The position numbers were made by a program, and so were the translations under genes. From assembly GCF_001514285.1 (NCBI RefSeq), contig NZ_KQ949024.1, positions 442,405 through 506,404 on the forward strand: a DNA stretch of 64,000 nt. The letters run 5' to 3'. Shown piece by piece: positions 32,010-40,350 of this stretch (its first letter is position 1; each line of letters starts with the position of its first letter). This DNA is from Streptomyces sp. DSM 15324 (lineage in GTDB: Bacteria > Actinomycetota > Actinomycetes > Streptomycetales > Streptomycetaceae). The notes under the pieces are model-generated. The model did not search any database, was not told where the DNA came from, and was given only the letters and a program-made list of their open reading frames with translations.

Positions 32010-32444
32010 ATGACACACTCCATCCCCGCCACGAACACCCAGCTCGACCAGTTGCTGACCGGCCTCGTGGACCGGGTGGCCGATGTGAACCAGGCCGTCG
32101 TGCTCTCCGAGGACGGGCTGGTCGTCAGCAAGTCGACCGGGTTCCTTCGGGAGGACGCCGAGCGGCTCGCGGCGACCGCCTCGGGTCTGATGAGCCTGAG
32201 CAAGGGCGTCAGCATGGACTTCCGCGGCGGCCCGGTGCGCCAGGCGCTCATCGAGATGGCCAACAGCTACCTGATCCTCACCTCGGCGGGCCCGGGCGCC
32301 CATCTGGTGGTGCTGGCCGGCTCGCACGCGGACGTCGGTGTGGTCGCGTACCAGATGAACATGCTGGTGAAGAAGATCGGCGAGCACCTGAGCGCGGCAC
32401 CGCGGACCGGTATCGGTCCCGCCGTCCACGGCAACGGCGGGTGA
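32010..32444 (+). CDS. cvnB: Conservon 1 roadblock/LC7 protein
   Basis: A 144-residue roadblock/LC7 protein (LDQLLTGLVDRVADVNQAVV, SEDGLVVSKSTG, GAHLVVLAGSHADVGVVAYQ), the MglB-like partner expected to act on the CvnD GTPase. ATG 32010 has an AAGGA seven bases upstream; the alternative ATG at 31995 overlaps the cvnA stop. Second gene of the operon. Confidence 0.92.
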   Translation: MTHSIPATNTQLDQLLTGLVDRVADVNQAVVLSEDGLVVSKSTGFLREDAERLAATASGLMSLSKGVSMDFRGGPVRQALIEMANSYLILTSAGPGAHLVVLAGSHADVGVVAYQMNMLVKKIGEHLSAAPRTGIGPAVHGNGG

Positions 32445-32445
32445 G

Positions 32446-32802
32446 GTGAGCCAAGGCGACGAAGCGGGCCGGCTCGTCAGGCCGTTCACCCTCACCGGTG
32501 GGCGGACCCGGCCGAGCCGAGCCGACTTCACGCTCATCACGACGGTGACGGCGGTGGACCCGCCGCCCGAGCGGGCCGCGCGGCCGCAGCCGGAACACGC
32601 CCGGATCCTGCGGCTGAGCGCGCGTCCGGTGGCCGTGGCGGAGCTCGCGGCCCATCTCGACCTGCCGGTGAGCGTGGTCGTCATCATGCTCTGCGATCTG
32701 CTGGAGGCGGGCCTGATCACGGCCCGGCCGCCCCGTTCCGTCTCCGGCGCCGCGGATCTGGACCTGCTGCAGAAAGTGAGGGACGGCCTTGGCCGGATCT
32801 GA
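32446..32802 (+). CDS. cvnC: Conservon 1 DUF742 protein
   Basis: A 118-residue DUF742 protein with LVRPFTLTGGRTRPS at the N-terminus and a winged-helix-like C-terminus (VAELAAHLDLPVSVVVIMLCDLLEAG). It starts at a GTG one base after the cvnB stop and overlaps cvnD by 14 bases. The family is an adaptor of conservons of unknown biochemical role. Confidence 0.9.
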   Translation: MSQGDEAGRLVRPFTLTGGRTRPSRADFTLITTVTAVDPPPERAARPQPEHARILRLSARPVAVAELAAHLDLPVSVVVIMLCDLLEAGLITARPPRSVSGAADLDLLQKVRDGLGRI

Positions 32803-33388
32803 GCTCACCGCGGGCGCGGTCGCGGCGCCCGACGCGGTGAAGATCCTCATCGCCGGCGGCTTCGGCGTCGGCAAGACCACCATGGTCGGGTCGGTCAGCG
32901 AGATCGCCCCGCTGCGCACGGAGGAGCCCCTGACCGTCGCCGGTCTGGAAGTCGACGACCTGAAGGGCATCGAGCAGAAACGGTCCACCACCGTGGCCCT
33001 CGACTTCGGACGCATCACCATGGGCGACGACCTGGTGCTGTATCTGTTCGGCACCCCGGGTCAGCAGCGGTTCTGGTTCATGTGGAACGACCTGGCCGTC
33101 GGGGCGCTCGGGGCGGTGGTCCTGATCGACGTGCGCCGGCCGGAGTCGAGTTTCGCGGCGATCGACTTCTTCGAGCGCCGGCGCATCCCCTTCGTGGTCG
33201 CGGTGAACGGCTTCCACGGGGAGCACCCCTATCCGGCGGAGGAGATCAGGGCGTCCCTGGCGCTGCCGGAGGGCGTCCCGGTGCTGCTGTGCGACGCGCG
33301 GGAGCGGGAGTCGTGCCGGGACGTGCTGATCGCCCTGATCGACCGGGTGATCGCCGATGTCACCCTGGGGTCGGGCCCGGCTCGCTGA
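32789..33388 (+). CDS. cvnD: Conservon 1 small GTPase (MglA/Rho-like)
   Basis: A 199-residue Ras-like GTPase: P-loop IAGGFGVGKTTMVGS, switch II LFGTPGQQRFW and a VAVNGFHG block in the place of NKxD. It starts with TTG inside the end of cvnC. CvnD proteins are the switch component of conservons. The last 29 bases overlap the ankyrin gene on the other strand. Confidence 0.92.
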   Translation: MAGSELTAGAVAAPDAVKILIAGGFGVGKTTMVGSVSEIAPLRTEEPLTVAGLEVDDLKGIEQKRSTTVALDFGRITMGDDLVLYLFGTPGQQRFWFMWNDLAVGALGAVVLIDVRRPESSFAAIDFFERRRIPFVVAVNGFHGEHPYPAEEIRASLALPEGVPVLLCDARERESCRDVLIALIDRVIADVTLGSGPAR

Positions 33389-33806
33389 GCAGTCCGCCGA
33401 CGGCGGCCCGCAGGAGGTCGGCCGTCTCCGGGTGCGGGCCCCTCAGTGCCCAGCGCAACGGCGTCCAGCCGGTGCCGTGGTCCTCGCGGAGCGTGGGGTC
33501 GGCGCCATGAGCCAGTAGCACACGGACCGTGTCGGTGTGGCCCCAACAGGCCGCCGCGCACAGGGGAGTCCCCTCCGCGCCGGGGCCGGCACTCTCGGCG
33601 TCGGGCGGCGCGCCGGCCGCCAGCAGGCTGCGGGCGATACCGGCCGAGCCATCGACACAGGCCGCGTACAAGGGAGTCGTACCGTCGGCGTCGGGTGCCG
33701 CGGGGTCGGCACCGGCCTTCAGCAGGCGGTCGACACGCGCGCCCTCGCCGCAAAGGACCGCTGCCGCGAGGGACTTGGTGAGTTTCTTGCGCCGTCTTCT
33801 GTTCAC
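33360..33806 (-). CDS. Ankyrin-repeat protein
   Basis: A 148-residue protein with about four ankyrin-type repeats (AAVLCGEGARVDRLLKAGAD, DGTTPLYAACVDGSAGIARS, GTPLCAAACWGHTDTVRVLL, GWTPLRWALRGPHPETADLL). GTG start (NRRRRKKLTK); the longer upstream frame looks non-coding. No signal peptide, so probably a cytosolic protein-binding module. It converges on and overlaps cvnD. The partner is unknown. Confidence 0.82.
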   Translation of the reverse strand: MNRRRRKKLTKSLAAAVLCGEGARVDRLLKAGADPAAPDADGTTPLYAACVDGSAGIARSLLAAGAPPDAESAGPGAEGTPLCAAACWGHTDTVRVLLAHGADPTLREDHGTGWTPLRWALRGPHPETADLLRAAVGGLLSEPGPTPG

Positions 33807-33934
33807 GGCCGCCGAGGGTAGCCGGGACGCGACCTTCCACCGCACGGCGGACTCGCGGACTCGACGTGGTCGTCGTTCCGCTCGTACGACGACCCCAGGT
33901 GGGCTGCTGAGCAACGGGCGGTGGTCGTGCCCCG

Positions 33935-34393
33935 TCACAACTGCGCCGGCCCAGGCAGCAGTTCGGCTGCCGCGGCCAGGTCCGCGGTCAGCGGGCGGTC
34001 CTCCGTGCCGAGGGGCAGGGCGGCTGTCGCCAGGGTGAAGGCGGGGACCGGCGGCGGCACCGGCCGCATCCGCAACGCGCGTACGTCGGTGACGAGCCAC
34101 GCGGGCAGCACCGCCCCGCCGCCGCCCGCGTGGCTGCGCAGCAGCCTGAGGCCGTGGCCCTCGTCGCCCTCCTCGACGCTCACCGAGCGGTGCGCGCCGA
34201 CGCCGGTGCCGCGGCCGTAGAGCCGTCCCTGGGCGGCGAGGCGCTGGGCGGCCCGCCAGGAACGCACGGCCCGTTCGCGGGCCTCCGGGGCCACCGCGGG
34301 CACGGCCTCACCGTCGGCGAGCGCGACGAGCTCGCCGACGGTGAGGCCGGTGCCGGTCAGGACGACCGGCACGGGGTCGGACGGCGTTGCCAA
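33935..34393 (-). CDS. Shortened histidine ammonia-lyase-like protein
   Basis: A 152-residue protein. Residues 10-110 align by eye with the N-terminus of histidine/phenylalanine ammonia-lyases (LTVGELVALADGEAVPAVAP, RLYGRGTGVGAH in place of VYGVxTGFG, LLRSHAGGGG). The last 35 residues (ALPLGTEDRPLTADLAAAAE) resemble the family's C-terminus. The roughly 350 residues between them, including the Ala-Ser-Gly that forms the MIO cofactor, are absent, so it cannot be an active lyase. It lies 22 bp after the osmoprotectant-binding gene and is probably in that operon. It could be an in-frame deletion remnant or a repurposed small protein. Confidence 0.65.
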   Translation of the reverse strand: MATPSDPVPVVLTGTGLTVGELVALADGEAVPAVAPEARERAVRSWRAAQRLAAQGRLYGRGTGVGAHRSVSVEEGDEGHGLRLLRSHAGGGGAVLPAWLVTDVRALRMRPVPPPVPAFTLATAALPLGTEDRPLTADLAAAAELLPGPAQL

Positions 34394-34415
34394 GGACGGA
34401 AGGCGGCGAGGAACG

Positions 34416-35375
34416 TCAGTCGAGGCCCACGGACTTCAGCCAGGCCTTCGCGACGTCGAGCGGGTCCTTGCTCTCCAGCTGCACCTGCGAGTCCAGGTCC
34501 AGCAGGGTCTTGGTGTCCAGCTTGGCGGAGACGGCGTTGAGCGCGTCCACGCCCTCGTCCGACAGCCCGCTCTTGTAGACCAGGGGCGTCACGTTCGCGA
34601 AGCCGAAGAGGTTCTCCGGGTCCTGGAGGACGACGAAGCCTTCCTTGGTGATGGTCGGGTCGGTGGTGAAGATGTCCGCGGCCTGCACGGTGTTCTTCTT
34701 CAGCGCGGCCTGGGTGAGCGGGCCGCCGGCGTCGAGCGCCTTGAAGGACTTGAACTTCAGGCCGTACACCGACTCCAGGCCCAGCATGCCCTGCTGACGG
34801 GTCTGGAACTCGGGCGAACCGCCGAGCACCAGGTCGGGCGCGATGGCCTTGAGGTCGGCGAGGGTGGACTCGGAGGTGAGCTTGTACTGGTCCGCGGTGG
34901 CCTTGTTGACCGTGACGGAGTCCTTGTCCTCGGCCGGGGAGGACTCCAGCAGCGTCAGCTTGGGGTCGAGCTTGGCCTTGACCGCGGCGTTCACAGTCGC
35001 GAGGGACTTCTGCTCGGCCTTCGCGTCGAGGTAGGCCAGCAGCGAGCCGTTGTACTCCGGCAGGACGGTGATGGAGCCGTTCTTGAGGAGGCCGTACGTG
35101 GTCTCGCGGCTGCCGATGTTGGGCTTGTAGGACACCTTGATGTCCTTGGCCTTGAGGGCCTCGCCGTAGATGTCGGCGATCAGGATGCTCTCGGCGAAGT
35201 TGTTGGAGCCGACGACGACGGTCCCGTTGTCCGCCTTGTCCCCCGCGAGCGGGTCGGACTTGCCGTCGGAGGAGCCGCATCCTGCGAGCAGGGCCGTCGC
35301 CGCGGCGAGCGCGACGACAGCCGCGCCGGTGTTCCTGAGGGACCTGGACCTACTGCTGTGGGCGTTGGAAGTCAC
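34416..35375 (-). CDS. Quaternary-amine/osmoprotectant ABC transporter, substrate-binding lipoprotein
   Basis: A 319-residue OpuC/ProX-type binding protein with signal and lipobox ALLAGCG near residue 35. The mature part has the family blocks TVVVGSNNFAESILIADIYG, NIGSRETTYGLLKNGSI and LPEYNGSLLAYL. It binds glycine betaine, choline or related solutes outside the cell. The GTG start (TSNAHSSRSRS) is preferred over upstream frames. Its ATPase and permeases lie 5 kb away on the same strand at 40351-42844, with conservon 2 in between on the opposite strand. Confidence 0.92.
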   Translation of the reverse strand: MTSNAHSSRSRSLRNTGAAVVALAAATALLAGCGSSDGKSDPLAGDKADNGTVVVGSNNFAESILIADIYGEALKAKDIKVSYKPNIGSRETTYGLLKNGSITVLPEYNGSLLAYLDAKAEQKSLATVNAAVKAKLDPKLTLLESSPAEDKDSVTVNKATADQYKLTSESTLADLKAIAPDLVLGGSPEFQTRQQGMLGLESVYGLKFKSFKALDAGGPLTQAALKKNTVQAADIFTTDPTITKEGFVVLQDPENLFGFANVTPLVYKSGLSDEGVDALNAVSAKLDTKTLLDLDSQVQLESKDPLDVAKAWLKSVGLD

Positions 35376-35719
35376 GGTTCCGTTCCGAGCTCTGGGGGGC
35401 GATGAGGAACTGACGAGGCAGGAGCCTGGCCTGATCCAATCCATCCCGTTCTTCATCAGTCAAGAGCACTTCTGTTACCGATTCGCTTCGTTTCATGGTC
35501 AGTTGCGTAGTCTTTGAAAGCCCTTCCTGGAGGTTTAGGGGGCCCTTCGTAATGGATTCTTGACGTAGGGCGACGTGCTCGATCGATCAGAGAAGCGATA
35601 TCGTCGCCGGGGTCGGCAGCGGCCACGGCTGTGTGCGGGGACCACTCGGATACCGCTTGCTCACATTCGGCCACGCGCGTGGCCCGGCACGCCCGCACCA
35701 CCCCTTCGAAGGAGGCCCG
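35376..35719. other. Divergent promoter region, binding protein / conservon 2
   Basis: 344 bp without a gene. It contains TTGACG (35560-35565) facing conservon 2 with no clear -10, and a GGAGG six bases before the cvnA start. No strong hairpin or operator-like palindrome was seen. Confidence 0.45.
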
Positions 35720-38700
35720 GTGTCCACGAAAGAGGTGGACGCGCCCGCCCGGTCAGCGACTTCGGCACCGTCGTCCGTGCGCCGGGGCCTGCGGAACTTC
35801 GCCGACCGGTGGCCCTTCCAGCGCAAGCTGAACCTGCTCGTCGGCATCCCGCTCGGGGTCATCGCCCTGATGCTGGCGTACTTCTTCACCGAACTGGTAC
35901 AGGAGTCCAACCAGGCCGAGGACGCCGCCCAGCTGGTGCGCGACAGCACCCAGGTGGCCAGGCTGGTCTCGGACCTGCAGAACGAGCACCAGCAGGCGAT
36001 CCTGCTCTCGGTGCGGCACCAGGCGACCTTCGACGGCGGCACGCCCTCCACGAACGCCTACCGCAAGGCCCAGCTCGCCGTGGACGACCAGGTACGCAAG
36101 GTGGTCGACGCCTTCGGCGACCGGCTGCCGGACAGCGAGGCACAGGCGCTGCGCGGGATCGAGGGCCTGGCGGGTCTGCGGACCACGATCGAGCAGGGCT
36201 ATCTGCCCGCCGACAACATCGACCCGGCCTACTCCGGTGCCTCGGACGCCGTCATCGACGGACTGGGCCTGGACCGCGACACCAACCTGGCCAGCACCTT
36301 CACCGGAAACCTGCTCGACTCGCTGCTGCGCGCCGACGCCGCCCACGGCGCCTACGAGACCGGTGTGTTCTCCGCGCGCACCGGCGACAGCAACGCGCTC
36401 ATCGAGTACACCGGCGCGGTCGGCTCGTACGAGCTGTACACCTACCAGGCCGACCGCTTCGGCCGGTTCGCCACCGCGGCCCAGGCCGACGAGCTCGGCG
36501 GCGTCGAGCACAACTCCGCGCAGGCCTCCATCAGCCAGCACTTCGCCGAACTGGCCGTCGACCCGAGCGCGTTGCAGGCAGAGTCCCAGGCGGACATCCG
36601 CAAGGCGTTCCGGGCGGCCCTCGCCTCGTACCCGGACTACAGCGCGCAGGCCCAGGCCCGGCTGAGGATCACCACCTCGCTGATCGACCAGATCGCCGAC
36701 CGCGCCGACGACGCCTCCGTCAGCGCCCAGTGGCGGGCCGGTCTGCTGCTCAACCTCGCGCTGGTCTGCTTCGCCCTGTGGATCGCGTTCTCCGTCCTCG
36801 TACGGCGCTCCGTGGTGCGCCCGGTGCTGGCCCTGACGGGTGCCGCGCAGGAGGTCGCCGACGTCGCCGGGCGCGAGCTCGCCCGGGTCGCCGACGACGA
36901 CGCCGAGGAGACCGGCTCGCCGCGGCTGCGCGAGCTGCCGGTCACGGCGGACGACGAGATCGGTGAACTGGCCGAGGCCTTCAACAACGTACAGACGACC
37001 GCGGCGGCGCTGCTGGAGCGCCAGGTGCTCAGCCGGCGCAACGTCGCCGAGATGTTCGGCAACGTCGGCCGCCGCGTCTCCAACCTGACGACCCGCCAGC
37101 TCGCCCTGATCGACTGGGTGGAGCGCGGGGAGACCGACCCGGCGCTGCTGGAGCGGCTCTACTCCATCGACCACATCGCCGTCCGCCTGCGCCGCAACGC
37201 CGACAGCCTGATGCTGCTGGCCGGCATCCGCGAGACCGCCCTCGCCTCCGGTCCGACCGAGCTGACCAACGTGGTCCGGGCCGCGCTCGGCCAGATCGAG
37301 GGCTACCGGCGGGTGCAGCTCCACGCCCGCGGTGAGGCCGTCGTCGAGCCCGACATGGTCGGCGACCTCACGCTGATGATCGCCGAACTCCTGGAGAACG
37401 CCGTGTCGTTCTCGCCGGAGGGCAGCCCTGTCGAGGTGCGGGTCGGCTCCGACCAGGGCGGTGCCTCGATCACCGTCTCCGACCACGGCCTCGGCATGAG
37501 CGCCGAGCGGCTCGCGGAGGAGAACGCGCGGCTGGTGCGCCGTGAGCGGCTCGACCTGGTGCCGACGAAGGTGCTCGGTCTGTTCGTGGTCGGCGCGCTG
37601 GCCCGCCGCTGGGACGTCGACGTCACCCTCACCCGTACCCCGGGCGGCGGCGTGACCGCCGAGGTCCGCATCCCGGCGACGCTGCTGCTGACGCTCAGCG
37701 AGGTCGGTGCGCCCACCGCCGCGGCCCAGTCCCTCCCGGCCCCGTCGGCGCCCGCCGCCGGTCCCTCCCCCGCCGCCGCGGCCTCCCCCACGGCTCAGGA
37801 CGCGACCTCGCTCCCCCGCCGGGTGCCGCGCCGCGAGCAGCCCTCCTGGGCCGAGCGGGACCCCGAGCCGGCAACGGCGACAGCGACAGCGACGGCGTCC
37901 GAGGGCGCGGACCAGGAGGCGGCGGCGAGGGCCCTCCCCCGCCGGTCGGCCAAGGCGTCCGCCCCGGCACCGGCCACCGACACGGCCACGTCGAACGGCA
38001 CCCCGGCCTCCGGCGGACGGACGACGACCTGGGCCTCCGCGTCCGCGGACGGAGGCACGGCTTCCCGGGAGCCCGCGTCGGCGCACGACGGCCGTACGAC
38101 GGACCCGGCCACCGCGTCGACACCCGACAGCCGTACGACGGACCCGGCCACCGCGTCGGCGCACGACGGCCGTACGACGGACCCGGCCACCTCGCCGCCG
38201 CACGACGGCCGTACGACGGACCGGACCACGGCGTCGACACCCGACAGCCGTACGACGGACCCGACAGCCCCGACGGCCGCGTCGGCGCACGACGGCCGGG
38301 CGGCCGCGGCAGCGGCCGCGGCGACCGGCGGACCGGGCCCGGCAGACGCCTCCGGCGCCGGATCCGGTGGCGGGCCGGGTGGCGCCCGGGTGCCCGTCGA
38401 GGACCACGCCCGTACCCCCGACCCCGCCGGTCCGGCCGTCCCCGCGGCCGCCCTCGGCGAGGTACGTCCGGCCGCCGCCGAGGGGGCCCGCCCGCTGCGG
38501 CGGCGGGTGCGCGGGGCCACCCTGCGGACCACTGTGGACGCCTCCGCCGCAATGGCGCGGCAGGCGGCGCGGCCCGCGGACGCGGATGCCGTGCGCAGCG
38601 CGCTGGAGGAGTTCGAGGCGGCCGTGGAACGCGCCCACCGCGACACCGACGGCTCGCACGACCGACGGGTCCCGGACGACCACCGGAACCCCCCGCACCA

Positions 38701-38734
38701 CCAGAACCACCTTCCGGAAGGAGCCGAGCAGTGA
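35720..38734 (+). CDS. cvnA: Conservon 2 sensor: HAMP histidine-kinase-like protein
   Basis: A 1004-residue CvnA-type sensor: a membrane helix near residue 45 (LLVGIPLGVIALMLAYFF), an extracytoplasmic helical NIT-like sensor of about 280 residues, a second helix (GLLLNLALVCFALWIAFSVL), HAMP, the dimerisation block RRVSNLTTRQLALIDWVERG and an HATPase domain (IAELLENAVSFSPEGSP, VSDHGLGMSAERL). No canonical H-box is visible. The last 330 residues are low-complexity Ala/Pro/Thr/Asp and contain a 13-residue tandem repeat. GTG start after a GGAGG. Its stop overlaps the next start (GTGA). Confidence 0.9.
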   Translation: MSTKEVDAPARSATSAPSSVRRGLRNFADRWPFQRKLNLLVGIPLGVIALMLAYFFTELVQESNQAEDAAQLVRDSTQVARLVSDLQNEHQQAILLSVRHQATFDGGTPSTNAYRKAQLAVDDQVRKVVDAFGDRLPDSEAQALRGIEGLAGLRTTIEQGYLPADNIDPAYSGASDAVIDGLGLDRDTNLASTFTGNLLDSLLRADAAHGAYETGVFSARTGDSNALIEYTGAVGSYELYTYQADRFGRFATAAQADELGGVEHNSAQASISQHFAELAVDPSALQAESQADIRKAFRAALASYPDYSAQAQARLRITTSLIDQIADRADDASVSAQWRAGLLLNLALVCFALWIAFSVLVRRSVVRPVLALTGAAQEVADVAGRELARVADDDAEETGSPRLRELPVTADDEIGELAEAFNNVQTTAAALLERQVLSRRNVAEMFGNVGRRVSNLTTRQLALIDWVERGETDPALLERLYSIDHIAVRLRRNADSLMLLAGIRETALASGPTELTNVVRAALGQIEGYRRVQLHARGEAVVEPDMVGDLTLMIAELLENAVSFSPEGSPVEVRVGSDQGGASITVSDHGLGMSAERLAEENARLVRRERLDLVPTKVLGLFVVGALARRWDVDVTLTRTPGGGVTAEVRIPATLLLTLSEVGAPTAAAQSLPAPSAPAAGPSPAAAASPTAQDATSLPRRVPRREQPSWAERDPEPATATATATASEGADQEAAARALPRRSAKASAPAPATDTATSNGTPASGGRTTTWASASADGGTASREPASAHDGRTTDPATASTPDSRTTDPATASAHDGRTTDPATSPPHDGRTTDRTTASTPDSRTTDPTAPTAASAHDGRAAAAAAAATGGPGPADASGAGSGGGPGGARVPVEDHARTPDPAGPAVPAAALGEVRPAAAEGARPLRRRVRGATLRTTVDASAAMARQAARPADADAVRSALEEFEAAVERAHRDTDGSHDRRVPDDHRNPPHHQNHLPEGAEQ
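38081..38297 (+). repeat. 39-bp (13-residue) tandem repeat in the conservon 2 sensor tail
   Basis: About five and a half units alternating two types, AHDGRTTDPATAS and TPDSRTTDPATAS. The DNA copies are nearly identical, which points to recent slippage or unequal exchange; copy number is likely to vary between strains. Confidence 0.9.
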
Positions 38735-39204
38735 GCACGTCGACAGGTGGAACCACCGGAGACACCACGCCGACCGATCTGCGGGCTGCCGCAGCCGACT
38801 TCACGTGGCTGCTCAACCGTTTCGCCACCGAGACCGCGGGGGTCGTGGACGCCATCGCGGTGTCCTCCGACGGCCTGCTGATCGCGGTCTCGGAGCTGCG
38901 CGAGCACGCCGACTCCGAGCGCCTCGCGGCGATCGTCTCCGGCATCACCAGCCTGGCCGCGGGCGCCTCCGGCAACTACGGCCTGGGCGGTCTGAACAAG
39001 GTCATCATCGATCTGGAGGGCGGTCACGTCCTGGTCTCCGCGATCGGCAGCGGCGCCGTCCTCGGCGTGGTCACCGACAAGGAGGCCAAGCTCGGCAACA
39101 TCGCCTACGAGATGACCGTGTTCGCCAACCGCGCCGGTGCCGCGCTGAGCCCGCAGCTCGTCCTGGAGCTGAAGAACAGCGTCGGCGCCACCCGGACCCG
39201 CTGA
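38731..39204 (+). CDS. cvnB: Conservon 2 roadblock/LC7 protein
   Basis: A 157-residue roadblock/LC7 protein (DFTWLLNRFATETAGVVDAI, SSDGLLIAVSE, GHVLVSAIGSGAVLGVV). It starts at a GTG overlapping the cvnA stop, so translation is coupled. Expected partner of the conservon 2 GTPase. Confidence 0.93.
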   Translation: MSTSTGGTTGDTTPTDLRAAAADFTWLLNRFATETAGVVDAIAVSSDGLLIAVSELREHADSERLAAIVSGITSLAAGASGNYGLGGLNKVIIDLEGGHVLVSAIGSGAVLGVVTDKEAKLGNIAYEMTVFANRAGAALSPQLVLELKNSVGATRTR

Positions 39205-39235
39205 CCGCGGCCACCGGCAGAGGAAGCGGACACCG

Positions 39236-39685
39236 ATGGCGGACGGCCAGAGCCCGCACGGCCTCGGCGAGGAACCCCTCGCCCCGGCCGGCCCGGTCGG
39301 CCCCGCGCCCGCGGTACGGCCCTTCCTGGTCACCGCCGGCCGGGTCGCGGGCGCGGGCGAGGCCGCGTCCGGACGGGCGATGCCCGTGGAGACCCAACTG
39401 GTGGCGACCGCCGAGGGGATCGACGCGCTCGACCGGCTCTCCTTCGAACAGCACGACATCGTGGCCGCCTGCCGGGTGCCGCAGTCCATCGCGGAGATCG
39501 CGGCGCGGCTGCGGCTGCACCTGAACGTGGTGCGGGTGCTCGCCGAGGACCTGCGCTCGGTGGGACAGCTCTCGGTGCACGTGCCCGACTCCGGCGTCAC
39601 CCATGACGCGTCCGTCCTGCGCAGGGTTATCGATGGCCTGCGGGCCATCCCCGACTCCCGGGGGGTACTCCGTGACTCCGACTGA
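39236..39685 (+). CDS. cvnC: Conservon 2 DUF742 protein
   Basis: A 149-residue DUF742 protein with VRPFLVTAGRV and the helical block EQHDIVAACRVPQSIAEIAA. ATG start after an AGAGGAAG. It overlaps cvnD by 14 bases, the same spacing as in conservon 1. Confidence 0.9.
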   Translation: MADGQSPHGLGEEPLAPAGPVGPAPAVRPFLVTAGRVAGAGEAASGRAMPVETQLVATAEGIDALDRLSFEQHDIVAACRVPQSIAEIAARLRLHLNVVRVLAEDLRSVGQLSVHVPDSGVTHDASVLRRVIDGLRAIPDSRGVLRDSD

Positions 39686-40271
39686 ACCGCTCGCCCGTCC
39701 GGCCGCCGGCCAGGCCGCCGTACGGCCGCCGCTGCCGGTGAAGCTGGTGATCGCGGGCGGCTTCGGCGTGGGCAAGACCACCGCCGTCGGCTCCATCTCC
39801 GAGATCGAGCCGCTCACCACCGAGGCGGCCATCACCGAGGTCGCGGCGGGGGTGGACGACCTCAGCCACACCCCGCGCAAGACCACGACCACCGTGGCGA
39901 TGGACTTCGGCTGCATCACCATCGACCCGACGCTGAAGCTGTACCTGTTCGGCACGCCCGGTCAGGAGCGCTTCGGCTTCATGTGGGACGACATCGTGGA
40001 GGGCGCGGTCGGCGGCCTGGTCATCGTCGACACCCGCCGGCTCGACGACTGCTACGCCGCCGTGGACTACTTCGAGCACCGGCAGATCCCGTTCGCGGTG
40101 GCCGTGAACGCCTTCGACGGCAAGGTCGACCACTCGCTCGAGGAGGTCCGCTGGGCCCTCGACGTCTCCGACGGCGTGCCGGTGCTCGTCTTCGACGCCC
40201 GGGAGCGCGGCTCGGTGCGGGACGCCCTGCTGGTGGTGCTGGAGCAGGCGCTCGCCCGCAGCGGCGGGTGA
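39672..40271 (+). CDS. cvnD: Conservon 2 small GTPase (MglA/Rho-like)
   Basis: A 199-residue Ras-like GTPase with P-loop IAGGFGVGKTTAVGS, switch II LFGTPGQERFG and VAVNAFDG. GTG start inside the end of cvnC; the upstream in-frame ATG would clash with the coupling pattern. It is clearly paralogous to the conservon 1 GTPase, so the two operons are divergent copies of one module. No P450 follows, unlike the conservon rar/cvn9 of S. coelicolor. Confidence 0.93.
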   Translation: MTPTEPLARPAAGQAAVRPPLPVKLVIAGGFGVGKTTAVGSISEIEPLTTEAAITEVAAGVDDLSHTPRKTTTTVAMDFGCITIDPTLKLYLFGTPGQERFGFMWDDIVEGAVGGLVIVDTRRLDDCYAAVDYFEHRQIPFAVAVNAFDGKVDHSLEEVRWALDVSDGVPVLVFDARERGSVRDALLVVLEQALARSGG

Positions 40272-40293
40272 TGCTCCGCGTACCTGCGGTGGT

Positions 40294-40334
40294 GGGGAAC
40301 TGCGGGCCGGTTGTGGCCGGTCGCGCAGTTCCCC
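40294..40334. terminator. Bidirectional terminator between conservon 2 and the ABC permease
   Basis: An 11-bp perfect stem (ggggaactgcg / cgcagttcccc) around a 19-base loop with an inner ccgg/ccgg pairing. The right arm is the sequence gcgcagttccccgcgcccct that recurs between genes in Streptomyces. Confidence 0.8.
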
Positions 40335-40350
40335 GCGCCCCTGACTGAGG

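Noticed and set aside
38081..38297. Regularly repeated units that might suggest a CRISPR array
   Set aside because: The units are contiguous, in frame inside a gene and lack unique spacers; no cas gene is present.
29338..40271. The two conservons as a recent tandem duplication
   Set aside because: The proteins share order and motifs, but sequences and gene lengths differ widely, so they are old paralogues found in many Streptomyces, not a fresh duplication.
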